DNA of 64,000 nt from Stropharia rugosoannulata (lineage: Eukaryota > Basidiomycota > Agaricomycetes > Agaricales > Strophariaceae), in contig JANCIK010000008.1 of the NCBI GenBank assembly GCA_028532985.1, forward strand, positions 558,001 through 622,000. Direction: 5' to 3'. Positions within the stretch are counted from its first letter, which is position 1, and every line of letters starts with the position of its first letter. A program made the translations under genes and the position numbers. This document shows positions 35,088 through 46,434 of the stretch, piece by piece. The notes below the pieces were generated by a model that did no database searches, had not been told where the DNA came from, and was given only the letters and a program-made list of their open reading frames with translations.

Positions 35088-35533
35088 GTACACATGGTAC
35101 GTCCAGGGAATTTTCCAATCTTTGTACTCAATGTACGGCCGATACCATTAAGATAATCGTACTCAGTGTACGGCCGGCATCTCTTTTGATCTTCGTACTT
35201 AGCGTACGGTCGGGGGCCGTTTCGACAAATTGTACTTAGCGTACGGTCGCGGGCCGTTCCGACAATTGTACTTAGCGTACGGTCGGGAGCCGTTCCAACA
35301 ATCGTACTCAGCGTACGGTCGCGGGCCGTTCCGACAAATTGTACTTAGCGTACGGTCGCGGGCCGTTCCGACAATCGTACTTAGCGTACGGTTGGGGGCC
35401 GTTCCAACAATCGTACTCAGCGTACGGTCGGGGCCCGTTCCGACAATCGTACTCAGCGTACGACCGGCACTCTTTCGCACTGCGTACTCAGTGTACGGTC
35501 TGGGACGGTTCCGATGTTCGTACTTAGCGTAAT
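35088..35533 (+). repeat. Minisatellite of about 36-bp units built on GTAC-N5-GTAC
   Basis: About twelve units with the core GTACTYAGCGTACGGTCG, spaced by G/C-rich spacers such as GGGCCGTTCCGACAAT. Every unit keeps the two GTAC tetramers exactly 5 bases apart; the last unit has decayed to GTAA. The array creates ORFs in both strands with a repeated peptide; these are artefacts of the repeat. It lies between the left end of the element and the 3' end of the transposase gene. The stretch 34840-35087 is otherwise featureless. Confidence 0.9.
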
Positions 35534-35593
35534 GGGGCATGTTCTTAATTAACTACTAACTATGTGACTACAGTCAATGCTTAATAGTTGACA

Positions 35594-38500
35594 TTAGTTT
35601 CTACTTATCTTATACAGTCCAGACTCTAATTTTTGTATTCTAAGGCGATTCCATATAGATATAAATACCTTGGTGTAGATAATAGCTCTGTCTTGCGTCA
35701 TGTAGCTCACTGATTTCCTTATTCTTGTGATACCGCCATTCCCGCATTCCGCCGCGCTGGAGTTTATGGATAGGAGCTTGGGTTCGGCTTCACCGTAATT
35801 GTTTAGGAATGCGGCATGTCCGCATTTGGTGTGTCCCTTACTGTGGAATGCGTCGATGGCGAATGTTGTTTTGGCGAAGAACTCCGGCTCACGAGCCATG
35901 CAATAAGGATGCAAGGCGCACGCGAAGTCGTATACAACTATTTTTGGTGCCTTTTCCCATCGCGTCAACAAGGCCGAGAATACGTCATTACGTCCTTCGG
36001 CTATCGGAATGCAATGGAACCCGTAGCAGATGCTGTGGGTGCACCACACGCACATAAGTCCTCCGGTTAGGCGACTCTCCCCATATCTGGAATAGAACTT
36101 GTTGCAGCCCTCTCCTCTTTTTTCTTGATTTGCCTTGTCTTGCCCAGAGTCATTTGGAAAGGCTGGGTAGTGCGGCCGTTGCCGTATTGGTGGCATTGGG
36201 TAACATGCACCTGTCTTTGAGTATTTTAGTGAAATAAGAATACAAAAAGGTGCATAACAAATAACTTACATCTTTCCACGCTACTGGGCTTTCATCTATT
36301 TGTTGCATTTCGGGAATGCAGTGGTACTTCGATAATGAACCGAAGGCGACATAGGCAGTCTCATACAGAAACTGACATATTTCAAGTGTTTCAAGTTTTA
36401 CCTCGCCTAGCGAATCGATTTCATGTTTACAAACGAAATATATGGCTGGGATGCCCTTGAGTGATGATAGTAATAAGCGCGTGGGATTGTGTATGAATGC
36501 CAACAACTTGGGAGGTGTCCCACATTGACCAACTGTAGTACTGATTCTTCAGCAGCTAACTGTATGAGTATGATCAATGAGTTACATACTTGTTTAGAGA
36601 CCGTTTGTGACTCGTACCTGTAAAAATAACTTGCGATACATGGATTCCGTTCTTGTCATCAGTGAGGCCGGCCCGCAGTGTAACTCAAATATATTCCCTA
36701 GCGCCGGACGTATGTCTATGAGAGCATCAACGACCAATGGAATGAGCTCCAATATCTCCCGGATTTCTTCGGCCTTTTTCTGTGCAGCTTGGCGCTTTCT
36801 AGTTGCTGTGTCGGAGGTCTCATCCGTAGGGTTATCATTCAACGCCAAGTCCGTTACATCCGGCAGAACTAGTTTCGGCCCCGACAGAATCCTTCTAATA
36901 TTTTGTCGCAATTTTTTGTCCTTAAGGCATTGGAGATTCGGCGCGGGGCGTACGAGATCCTTGATTGGGGCACCTGGTGAAATCGTTGTAGGAGGCCTCA
37001 TTGTAGTTAAGATATTTTTCCTGTTGAAGGCCAACGTTACACCATCAAATATTGCAACATCCGGTGTTGGTCCACAGTCGGGACAATTCATGTCCTTTTC
37101 AAGCTGTACAAGCATAATATAAGAGAACCAAACGGCCCTGAAAGTGTCGTCCTTGATGAATTCCCCGGCATTACGATTGAAATATCGGCGGTTGACCACC
37201 GTGACCCACGACACAAATGGAGTTTCTGATGATGTATAGGCGCTTGTGTAATCATCAAGGAGATCGAGAGTAAAGAGCGAGCGATTGTTCCAGTTGAAAA
37301 GGCCATATTCACGACAGTCAGGTCCGATAAATCGCTTAGTACATACGGGACATTTTTGCACCTCGATCTTGGACTTGAGAACGCCGGTGAGCGTATAAAT
37401 ACTGCATGGAATCACTGTTATTGGGGACAACGGGGAGTACATTGTTCTTGGGCTGGAACAGCGACAAGACGAAGTTTCAGAAAGTCTAATGAGATCCGGA
37501 GCGGTATGAATTGTAGGTATTGGATCAAATTCGCCGTCGCTCTTGATACGCGCCCATAGTGGAGGTGGTAATGGTAAGTACGACACAGCAAGTGGTCTCG
37601 TGGAAAGGTTTCTAAAGTATGGTGTGCGCTCTGTGATTACGGTGCATATCAGAATAGTTAGGTAAAGCGGGATAAGATTGACTGACCTGGGTACCGCACG
37701 TCAGTGTCATTGGCACTGGTGTTCTCGTTTTCCGACCCCACATTATCCTCAATGTGCTGCCGAAGGACTCTTCGCGCCCAATGTATGTGGTCACAATCGA
37801 GGGCTCCCGGATCGGTTGCGCATTTCCATTCGCCTTCGCCTGAGTTCGGACCGCAATGCTCAACGAATGTGCGTGCCTTTATTGTTCTGTGTAGTGATGG
37901 CAGAGGTACGGAGAACTTCGATACATAATGGTCATCTTTCACATGCTCATATCTAGCGAATAGAAAACAGAAGTTATTATGTGCTATGAGAGAACTTATT
38001 AGAAAAAAGCTCTCATTCACGGTAGTATATTGCCTCTGCTTACTACTGAGTCCGCTGTCCAAGGGGAACTGTTCATATCCTCTGTCGTGTAGATACTTTT
38101 TGTGGAAACAGTCCTTTGTTGCGTGATAGTGTGGACAGAGGCAGAATACAGATATCCCAAGCCCTTCGCGTGTTCTGCATAGATGATAGAAATGATCCTA
38201 ATATCCAAATCATTGGTTTATAGACCATGGGTGTATTCATAGTGTTAACTTACCGTTGCACAGTCTTGCCGTAGATTCCATCCGCGTACTACAAAGAGAT
38301 CATCGCTCACTTGGGTGAACATTGAATCATCCCAATCCAGGCTCTCCAAGAACGCATCGTAACCGTGAGCTTCGGTGTCGTCTATTACGGCTGCATTACT
38401 CTCAGGATCTTCATATAAAGGCGGACCTTCCGATGTCCAGGCATTCCCTTCTAATCCAGCCGCATGTTCATTGGTCCAGTCGTTTAGTACCATTGGCTCA

Positions 38501-38730
38501 TCAGAATTGGGTATCGATTCCGGGGTAGGTAGATGACTCTTAGTAGGAACCTTCCGGCGACGCTTGAAAGGCTTTGTAGTGACTCGCGCCTTCTTCTGCG
38601 GCGAAACAATGACCGGGTCTTCAGGCTCGCTTTCATAGCATATTCTGGATGTTAGGGGCGATGAAGGGGGTGAATCATAAACAACAGGGGCGAGCGCATG
38701 TGTCGGTTCCAGAGGGTCGTATCGCTGCAT
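35594..38730 (-). CDS. KDZ transposase with N-terminal cysteine clusters (one frameshift)
   Basis: A multi-exon minus-strand gene. Exon 1 (38730 to about 38249) has a basic stretch PFKRRRKVPTKS and an acidic half. The next exon has a Cys/His cluster, CLCPHYHATKDCFHKKYLH. After that come FVEHCG, QKCPVCTKRFIGPDCREYGLFNWNN and DMNCPDCGPTPDVAIFDGVTLAFNRK, matching the cysteine clusters (CxC domains) linked to KDZ transposases. The catalytic region has KLLAFIHNPTRLLLSSLKGIPAIYFVCKHE, then GGLMCVWCTHSICYGFHCIP, an Asp in IVVYDFACAL, FHSKGHTKC, and a Glu in INSSAAECGNGG. These are the expected RNase-H-fold acidic positions. At about 36518 the frame shifts by one base within VN/GTPPKLL, with no intron to explain it. 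So this copy may be inactive, or there is a sequence error. It is close to proteins often annotated as HMG-domain protein 3-like. Confidence 0.82.
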
Positions 38731-38734
38731 GATG

Positions 38735-39510
38735 AGAATAAATCAGATGTGGAAGGCAAACAACGTCTGCTGCAAATAGCTGGGTGTTCACAAATATTGT
38801 ACCAAGGGTACGCTGTAAATTAACTTGGATAACGCAGGTCTGGTATGATGATGTCATTGTGTACTGATTGTACCTTGAGTACGATTAAAGGAGAAATGAT
38901 ATTATTGTACACTTGGTACATTGTACGTGTGGTACAATATTACACAACCGACACAAGGTTGTACGCCTGGTACGATACTGCACAGTCGACAACCGTACGC
39001 CTGGTACGATACAGCACAGCCGACACAACATCGTACACCTGGTACATGTACGTGCGGTACAAAACTATTGCACTACTCACCAAGAATAAATTAGATGTTG
39101 AGTGGAAGGCACACAATGTGCGTCTGCTGCAAACAGCTGGGTGTTCACAAATGTTAGCAAGGCTGTAAATTAACTTGGATAACGCAGATCTGGTATGATG
39201 ATGTCATTGTGTACTGATTGTACCTTGAGTACGATTAAAGGAGAAATGATATTATTGTACACTTGGTACATTGTACGTGTGGTACAATATTACACAACCG
39301 ACACAAGGTTGTACGCCTGGTACGATACTGCACAGTCGACACAGCCGTACGCCTGGTACAATACAGCACAGCCGACACAGCATCGTACACCTGGTACATG
39401 TACGTGCGGTACAATATTGCACTACTCACCCAACATTGTACGCCTTGTACGTAAATTATCTCTACAACATAACATCGCACTCCTTGTACGTGTACTTCTA
39501 GTACGTCTAC
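38735..39510 (+). repeat. 348-bp tandem duplication carrying GTAC-N5-GTAC sites
   Basis: Copy 1 is 38735-39082 and copy 2 is 39083-39431, clearly similar along their length, with a tail to about 39510. Each copy contains about nine GTAC-N5-GTAC motifs, for example GTACGCCTGGTAC, GTACACTTGGTAC and GTACGTGTGGTAC. Three GTACs occur in register at 9-bp steps (GTACTGATTGTACCTTGAGTAC with N5 twice). It fills the divergent promoter region between the transposase (minus) and the AT-hook gene (plus), so it is placed where it could control both. Confidence 0.88.
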
Positions 39511-39592
39511 ACTGTTTTTACTTGTATTACTAATGGTTTGGGAGTGCCAGCAGGACGAAAATCAATCTTAACTTGTTACATCACTGCTCCAA

Positions 39593-41325
39593 ATGGCTCG
39601 CCAACGCACCGCGAAAACGGCAGAAGCTGCAGCCAGCCCAAAGAAACGAAGCGCGAAAAAATCCTCCGCCAGAACAGACAGCGGCTCTTCTCCTGTCAAG
39701 AAAAGGGGAAGACCACGCAAGTCTCCAGCTGAAGACTCTGCTACGCCAGCTTTGTCACCAACAAAGGTGCGCCCTCACACATATGTATTGCGGCGTACTT
39801 CTCATTCTGACATCACCAAAGCGTACAGCACAACGTCAGTCGGCAAATAAGAGCCCTGTCAAGGAATCCACCAAGTCCAGAAGCCCGTCCCACTGTCATC
39901 AAGGCTGTCATGGCCGGCCTTTGAGATCTCAATGCATGCATACTAAGAGCGGCAGAGATTATTTACTAAAGTTACAAGCGAGTGCAGTATGTTCCAAACT
40001 TATCCTTGCTCCAGAACACTCCGTCACTATGGTATTGATTTTTCCCCCCCATATAACAGAGTGTATCAGTCAACCCGTTCCTTGATTCTCTATTACAAGT
40101 TCAGCCGCCGGTAAGTAGTCATGCTATTCCTTATATTATAGTGTTCTGAGACTTGTCAAGAACGTCCTTCCGAACACACATGCCGCACAAACACCCACCA
40201 GTTGGCGCTTGCCTTCACACTCTCTACCATCGCCGCAATCGTCTCCTATCGTAAATACCTTGACCCCAACTCGGGCAAATATACCAGCACCTGCACCAGT
40301 GGACTCACACCCTTTCCCGTTGCCGCAGTCATCTCCACCTGTGAACCCCCTTTCTCAGGTCACCGCACCTGTGCACCCAGCCCATGGATCTCAAAGCGGG
40401 CCGCATCAACCTGAGACTGAGATTGCCTCCCCCATTGTAGCTGGTCACCCCATATCCGATGCCGATATCGACCCATTATTGCTTCAGATGGATGACGCTG
40501 AAGTGTCACTGCCAACAAAGGAGTTAAGCAGTCATACACCCTCGTCCAGGGGAGAAACTCCGAGCAGGCACCGCGTTCGGCCTAATAGAAGTAACCCTAT
40601 ACATGGGACAGTACAGGGTGTTAAGCGAGGCAATAGCTCCTTTAGTAAGTCGTTTTACATGCATACATACCTGTCTAGGCGAGGAGCAAAGTTGACCGGT
40701 CTATTTTTGGTGCGGTACTAGACGTTGTTAGACAGCAGAGGGCCCCAGAGAGCATAGTGAGTACTGCGAAGGCATCAAAAACTTTCCTTCGTCGGTTGCA
40801 TACTCTAGTTGAAGGTGTAAGTAGGATTTGTCCCCGCGTTCAGTTAATGATTCCAACTTTGACCGCCTACCACTTTACCAGGCCGAACAACTATCCCTTC
40901 TTACTGGCTCATGGGTATTTTTGGGGGCTCAACACCCGAACGCAACCGGGCCCCCAATACATTTTATGTCCAGTCGCCTTGTTCGCGACTCTCGCAAATT
41001 TGGTGCGGAGTTTGCGAACCATTTCCACGAGCTTATCCATGATGCCGCCCAAAACAAACGTAAGGATACAGTGGAGCTCCAGCACGAAAAGAAGCTTCAG
41101 GCAAAGAAAATCAAGACATTGAATCCGAGAACGCGCATACGAAGGCTATGCTTGAACACTATGTACAACGCTTTGGGGCAATCAGTGGTAATTTGCCAGG
41201 AGCGACGCAGGCCCCAATGGATGGTGAAGGTGATAAGGCCGGGGAGTCCGAGTCAGAAGACGATGACGAGTCCGAGGCTGACACTGGATCTGAGTCCGGC
41301 GGGACAGCTTGAAGACAATATGTAG
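39593..41325 (+). CDS. Passenger gene 1: AT-hook protein
   Basis: Starts ATGGCTCGC with a Lys/Arg/Ser/Ala-rich N-terminus containing a classical AT-hook (KKRGRPRKSP), which binds the minor groove of AT-rich DNA. A clear intron follows (39768 to about 39821), then RTAQRQSANKSPVKES. After a gap of uncertain splicing, a Pro/Ser-rich part runs from about 40150 to 40640, with an acidic patch DADIDPLLLQMDDAE. The last part begins AEQLSLLTGSWVFLGAQHPN and includes FANHFHELIHDAAQ. From about 41090 a different frame encodes an acidic tail (ESESEDDDESEADTGSESGG), so the end is either spliced or frameshifted. Its role in the element may be DNA binding at the GTAC sites, which is inference only. Homology outside KDZ elements is not known to me. 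Confidence 0.6.
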
Positions 41326-41433
41326 ATTACCATCGACATTATCAGTTCATATTAATGTACCTTCTGGTTGTTCAATGTCAAATTTTTAATTTCTATCTTG
41401 CGAGGACAACTTAAACTCATTACCACACTATCC

Positions 41434-41522
41434 CGAACCGCATCAATAACATCGCGAACGTGTCAATAACATCACGAACAGCGTCAATAACATCACGAAC
41501 AGCATCAATAACATCACGAACA
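41434..41522 (+). repeat. 21-bp tandem repeat, about four copies
   Basis: The unit is close to GCGTCAATAACATCACGAACA. Copies differ by one or two bases (GCATCAATAACATCGCGAACG, GTGTCAATAACATCACGAACA). It lies just downstream of the AT-hook gene. The rest of 41326-42038 is AT-rich and without a gene. Confidence 0.85.
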
Positions 41523-42038
41523 CAGAATGCTCCTTCTTGTGAACGCAATTGTAAACCATAGTCACCTCCCTATATCAAAAAAAGAGTATTATTAGGAAGA
41601 GAAAGTAGTATAGTATTGATTGGCAAAGGAATTTCTTTGGGGGGACGATTATCCTAAATGCGAAAATATGTCGACACTAAACACAAAGTACATATGTATC
41701 TACGCTACAATGGACGTGTTTGATAAATTTCATTCAGCAAGCAGCACACAAAACGTCGAGAATTAGTTTACAACGTAATAGTATTCCAGAGACCATCTTA
41801 GAAACACAGTTTAATCACATACCGTTGCGAAATAGTATTGGCGAACGGTTAGGATCCAGTTCAGGTATTAGTATCTTTCTAATGCACATACAAATTAGTC
41901 TCCTTCATAGCCCGCTTGTGTTATCACATCATATAGTAATCAGACCATCTTCTCGTAGTTTCTTCTCGCATTAACAAGTCAAAGGCATATTATTCTATTT
42001 CAAGATACAGACAACGACTATCTACACTATTAAGTAGT

Positions 42039-44160
42039 TTAGTTAGGCTTCACGGCCGCGACGGGCGGTTTGAATGGGAATAACTGTCTGATTGCTTGGT
42101 CAGTTTGTATGCGCTGCTGCATTATCCAAGCAGCCGACGAAAGTTCATCAGGCATGAATGACAATGGGAGAGCTTGACCGTCATCCTGCGTCATCGGTTC
42201 TGCGCGAGTTACTTCCCTGTACCACTTCGCTTTTTCTTCGTCTGTGAAGGTGATCCTGATGGGGACCTGTAGCTGTGCAAGGTCCCTCTGAAGCGCTTGG
42301 AGCTGTCGTAACTTGATGGCTACTCGGTACGCGTATTCGTCGCCTGATATGTCGGGCACATAAAGAGAGTATATCGATAGCCCGGTTGCCTGAACAAGAG
42401 AACCAATCCAGAAACGCCGAGTAGCGCAGTTGCCACGCGGGTTGGGCGCCCTGCGTCCATGTGAGCCCATATTGTAGGGACAATGATACAGTGCTGGGTT
42501 GCCTGACCGAACCGTTAGAGTCTTCCAGAGGTAGAATTGATAGAGGGTGTCGTCGAGTGAGCAGCCACAGTGAACAGCCAATGGTCGCCTTTCACCGTAA
42601 TATCTACGAGAAGTTGCTATCCCTGTTAAGATGTCAGGGCCGTCCGGACCTTTATCCTCCTTACGGTCGTTATAGTGATGGATGCAGCGAATATTTCCTT
42701 GTCCCGACGTTAAGAAAGCGATGGCAACTTCAGCAGAAAATGTGGCGGCCATTGGAAGGTACGGCTGGTTTTGAAACACCATTACCTTGAGAACACTGGG
42801 TATTTCTATGTTCTCTGTGACAAATTCTGTAATGGCCTCCGCACCTGCTTCTAAAGTACGAGGTCTCAAGTAAGTAACAACATAGATTAAGAATTCGAAT
42901 TGCTAACTTACCGTTATAAGTCTCCTGGTCCTCCTCGGAGAGATCTCCCCAAACCAGTTTCGCCGCAACTTTGGTCTCCGGTAACTTGGAGCTAGCTTTC
43001 GACACCTTCTCGGTGGTCTCCTTCTTCGCACCCGACGCCTTCTTCGCACTGGCTTGTTTCCGAGCTTTAGCAGCCTCACCACTGGGCCCTGAAGAAATTT
43101 CTCTAGTGGCGTCCTCGGACTTATTTGAAGTCTTCTGCCTTTTGTACGAGCCTTCGCTCTCGACACGATCGAGTTCATCGTAGTTCATCAAATTCAAGGA
43201 GAGTTGGTCACCGTACATGGCGAGCAGTTCATGATGAGGTGGACCTGGCAACGGATGTTGTTCCACAGTGTACTGGACATCCCGACCCTTTCCCTTGGTG
43301 GAAACACGGTCAGCACTGGGACTGGCGGCCTGGATATCCAACGGCTCGACGGCGGGCTGGACCTCAGTCTTCTCCTGGTAGAAACACGGTCACTGGGACC
43401 GCAGGGGGGCTCGGCACAGTTACTCGGCTTCGTAGGGTCAGCGCGCGGCGGCTGGACATTGAAACCTCGGTCATTGGGACCTATGGGGTGCTGGTCATCC
43501 TTTGCCTCAGTAGAATTATGGCCTGAGTGGTTTGGAACAATGTCGCCGAGAGAGGGCGATGCAGACAAGGACACCGTAACAGGGGATCAAAACCTTAAAC
43601 AACGAAATCTCATAGTTAGTTTTTAGTAGCTTGTGGAAATAAATGTAACTGGCGTACCTTTTCTGCGACGGCAGATACTTCAGATATCTGCAATAAAACG
43701 GGATCGATGACCATACGCTCTGTACCCTCGGTTACAGCGGAAGTGGGCGCCAGATCAGATAATGTGATTCCAGGGATATTGTCGTGGTCATCGTCGGACA
43801 ACATAGGTTCGGTTAACGGGCTGGTTCTGAATGCCCCTGATACTTAGTTATGGTCATGTATAAGACATATGCCAGACGCACCCAAATTCAAGTAAAGCCT
43901 CAACCAACGCATTTGCGGCTTTAAGCTCAGCTTTCGTCGCAATTTTGTCGGCTAGATGTGTTTGCAGAAGTTAGTATATGCGGTAACTCGTTTGAAAGTT
44001 ACCCTGTGCGTACGGTCTGTGTTTGCTCGTCTTTTAACATGATCCCACTTCTTTGTCAACCTCCTCACCTCCTTACGAGCCGCAACCACTGGCATTGTAT
44101 AAATAAACATTTATATGCACAACATACATTACTTACGTTGATCATTGTTTTGAGACATAT
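42039..44160 (-). CDS. Passenger gene 2: basic protein of unknown function
   Basis: A spliced minus-strand gene. A likely start at 44160 (MSQNNDQ) joins to LVAARKEVRRLTKKWDHVKRR, a helical acidic/Ala segment DKIATKAELKAANALVEALL, and then an acidic exon beginning near 43804 (MLSDDDHDNIPG). After a low-complexity part with imperfect repeats (DRVSTK / DRVSTRRR / DRGFNVQ), a Lys/Ala-rich section follows (KARKQASAKKASGAKKETTEKVSK). The 42039-42855 exon encodes a compact domain with FQNQPYLPMAATFSAEVAIAFL, CSLDDTLYQFYLWKTLT and GNCATRRFWIGSLVQATGLS. I do not recognise the domain. I looked for the HxD and distal His of TET/JBP dioxygenases, which accompany some KDZ elements, and did not find them. 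Confidence 0.55.
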
Positions 44161-44413
44161 TTGAGTGAGTTACGAAGTTGTCAATACTGTGATGTATGTA
44201 CCGTCCTGTGTGTACGGGGGAAAGCAGGGAAAATAAATTTGTACTGGGCGTACGATAGCATTCATCTTATCTAGGTGATATTGGCCAAACCTTGAATTTC
44301 CAATAGGGTGTAAATATGCTGGGCGAGGCTGGGCGACCTCAGGCTACAGAGCGATCACACGGTGGACTGATGGATACACATGTACAAAAGCGGGAAGTGT
44401 ACCCCCGGTCTTA

Positions 44414-44964
44414 CTACGTACTAGCCAAATCCCCCATATAGAAATCCCTCATTCCCAGATGAGTAGTAATAAGCATCACCAGTTGCGCACATTCCTGGGT
44501 TTCGAAAAATTCTTCTGATTGTCGGAGAATATATTCCCGATCTGGAAGTTTTTCGAGGAAGCGCATGGAGCACTGTCGGGCTTGTTCGTATGCGGCCTCT
44601 GCTTGTATGATGTCGGGTGCCTCTGAGATGATGCTTGCGTACACCTCTCGTACTGCCTCCATGTTTGGGTGTTGCGGCGAGTCCTTGTCACACAATTTGT
44701 CGTAATAGAACTCCAGAAATTCGTCTGTATGAGAGAACTTCATGTCAGTAATGCAAGGTTGGGTCGGGCATATACAAACGATTTCATACCACTCATAGCT
44801 TCACCATCACGAGGTAACGCTGGTAGTACTGTGCCAGGTGCGTCGAGCAACGACTGAAACATGTGTTTGATTTCGTCTACTTGATGCGCCAGCATAAGCA
44901 AGTGTACATGGACGTCGTTTGGTGAGTTCATATCTAGGAGTTGAGGTTGAGCAGCGCTTGCCAT
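44414..44964 (-). CDS. Passenger gene 3: small helical protein
   Basis: Two exons, 44964-44790 and 44724-44414, join in frame through a 65-bp GT-AG intron to 161 residues. The N-terminus is MASAAQPQLLDMNSPNDVHV and the exon junction reads GEAMS-DEFLEFYYDKL. The protein looks mainly alpha-helical and acidic (EAVREVYASIISEAPDIIQAEAAYEQ). It has no signal peptide, Cys cluster or known motif. It ends 250 bp from passenger gene 2. A single strong GTAC-N5-GTAC site lies downstream near 44250. Confidence 0.6.
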
Positions 44965-45097
44965 CGCTCTACATATGTGCGTATCGAATGTCTTATCAAG
45001 GTTCTTACCAAGACAATACGGATGTTTTAAGTGATAAAATTTTATTCCAATTCCAGAAAGGATTACAGAACGAAATGATGTTACGTCATGTATGTAA

Positions 45098-45900
45098 TTA
45101 AGCATCCGAGTCGCTTGAATACACTGCGGCGGCCTCTATCCCAAATCTTGCACATAAGTGCTTCATTTCTGCAGACCGTTGCTTACTCCAAATCTTGTCA
45201 TGTATACGGTCCATTGCTGATACGAATGAGTTGCAGTTGATTACCTGTTTGGTATTTATGGGACGCTCGTCGAAAAGGCCAAGGCCCGACCCTAGTAAGC
45301 GACGGGGAAAAATGTCTGCCGTGTAAGGCTGGATTTGAACAGCAATCATGTGCCGATAATTTCGTATCATTATCTCAGATCTGGACGAATTTAGAAAGAT
45401 GACTCATATCATATCAGGTCAGATACAAATGGGTACTCACCTTTCACAAGTCACCGAGTCAAGTGCGGTAGGAGCGCTGAGGGTAGGTTGAGATTGTATG
45501 GGTGGTTGAGATTGATGGGATCTGCAGTCTTCAATAGTTGCGGACTGAGTGGCAGACTCTGCATTTGACCTAGGTAGCAGAGACGATTAGTAGGCGCCCG
45601 TATCTGTATGGATCAACTAGTCGAGTCTTTGAAACGTACTTAGCTCTCAAAGCCGCCCGCCGCTTTGTCATGCGTTGCCTCGCCTTTTCGTTCTCAGCCT
45701 CTTTATTCCTGGTTACAAATTATACTTGTAAGCAGTAGCCAAAAGGCATATCCCAACGTACCTTAGGTAGTATGCATGACTGGCCATTGCATGTGCTTTG
45801 CGCTGGGCTTCAGAAGGTTTTCCTTGACTGGGAGCATATAACTAGAATGTGACAGGGAATATGTTTCCTAGACACACCTCGTTGCTCGTTTTTTGGCCAT
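45098..45900 (-). CDS. Passenger gene 4: basic, Lys/Arg-rich DNA-binding-like protein
   Basis: Exons join in frame from a Met at 45900 (MAKKRATS) through QGKPSEAQRKAHAMASHAYY, then LRNKEAENEKARQRMTKRRA, then a Ser/Thr/Gln-rich linker, then the long last exon (from about 45370) ending AAAVYSSDSDA. The Y-Y-L-R-N-K...KARQRM pattern resembles a basic region seen in many anonymous basidiomycete proteins (Y-x-x-N-x-E with a KARxRM run). It may bind DNA as a basic helix. The last exon (MIAVQIQPYTADIFPRRLLG) has no known domain. An upstream exon beyond 45900 is possible. Confidence 0.5.
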
Positions 45901-46149
45901 GCGAATACGTGCTTTCTCTCTCTCTCTCTTGATTTCTTTGCACGACGTCAGCGAAGATATTTCAAAAGCACAAAAGCGCTGACCTTAAGTAGTAGTTCCC
46001 GCTGCTAAAAGAGCGACTATATCTCCTGACTGATTGTTGGGCATGGTCTTCAGTGAGGGAACGATGATTGATGACGTTGGGCATGTGGAGGGTGTAGTTA
46101 AGGTGAAAATTTATGGGGATCACACCGCTACAAAGCATATATACCTGTC

Positions 46150-46376
46150 GTACTACAAGTACAGAATATGCTTAATTTAGAATGGCCGTACTCTGGGTAC
46201 GCTCTGACTTTCGTACTTTTCGTACGCTTTAGAAGTCTGTACGCAAGGTACAGTATTTCGTGATCCTATCTTAGCGTACTGTTGGTACGCGCTTATTATC
46301 GTACGCCTCGTACGCTTATGTCCATTGCACTACATGTTGTACTTGTAGCACGCTGTTCTCGTTGTACAAAGAGTAC
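46150..46376 (+). repeat. Cluster of seven GTAC-N5-GTAC sites
   Basis: Not a tandem repeat: the sites share only the GTAC-N5-GTAC frame, while the inner five bases differ (TACAA, TCTGG, TTTTC, GCAAG, TGTTG, GCCTC, AAAGA). This shows that the spacing itself is conserved. The cluster lies between passenger genes 4 and 5. Confidence 0.85.
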
Positions 46377-46434
46377 GACTGAGAGAACGCAGAGAGGTTA
46401 TTATACTCTAGGTACTACGTGCAATGTTACATGT

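Noticed and set aside
35199..35540. ORFs with repeated peptides (about 100 codons on each strand)
   Set aside because: They are the translation of the GTAC minisatellite, open on both strands; not genes. Also considered as a CRISPR array and rejected: spacers are as similar as the repeats and the host is a eukaryote.
38845..39533. Three plus-strand ORFs of 63-112 codons with near-identical starts
   Set aside because: Produced by the 348-bp duplication. Tyr/Val-rich peptides arise from GTAC repeats.
42039..44160. TET/JBP-type dioxygenase in the element
   Set aside because: Looked for because some fungal KDZ elements carry one. No H-x-D ... H ... R pattern was found in this or any other passenger gene.
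44740..45105. 121-codon ORF starting MLNYIHDV
   Set aside because: The part before the internal Met at 44964 is non-coding in character. The spliced gene is better explained from that Met.
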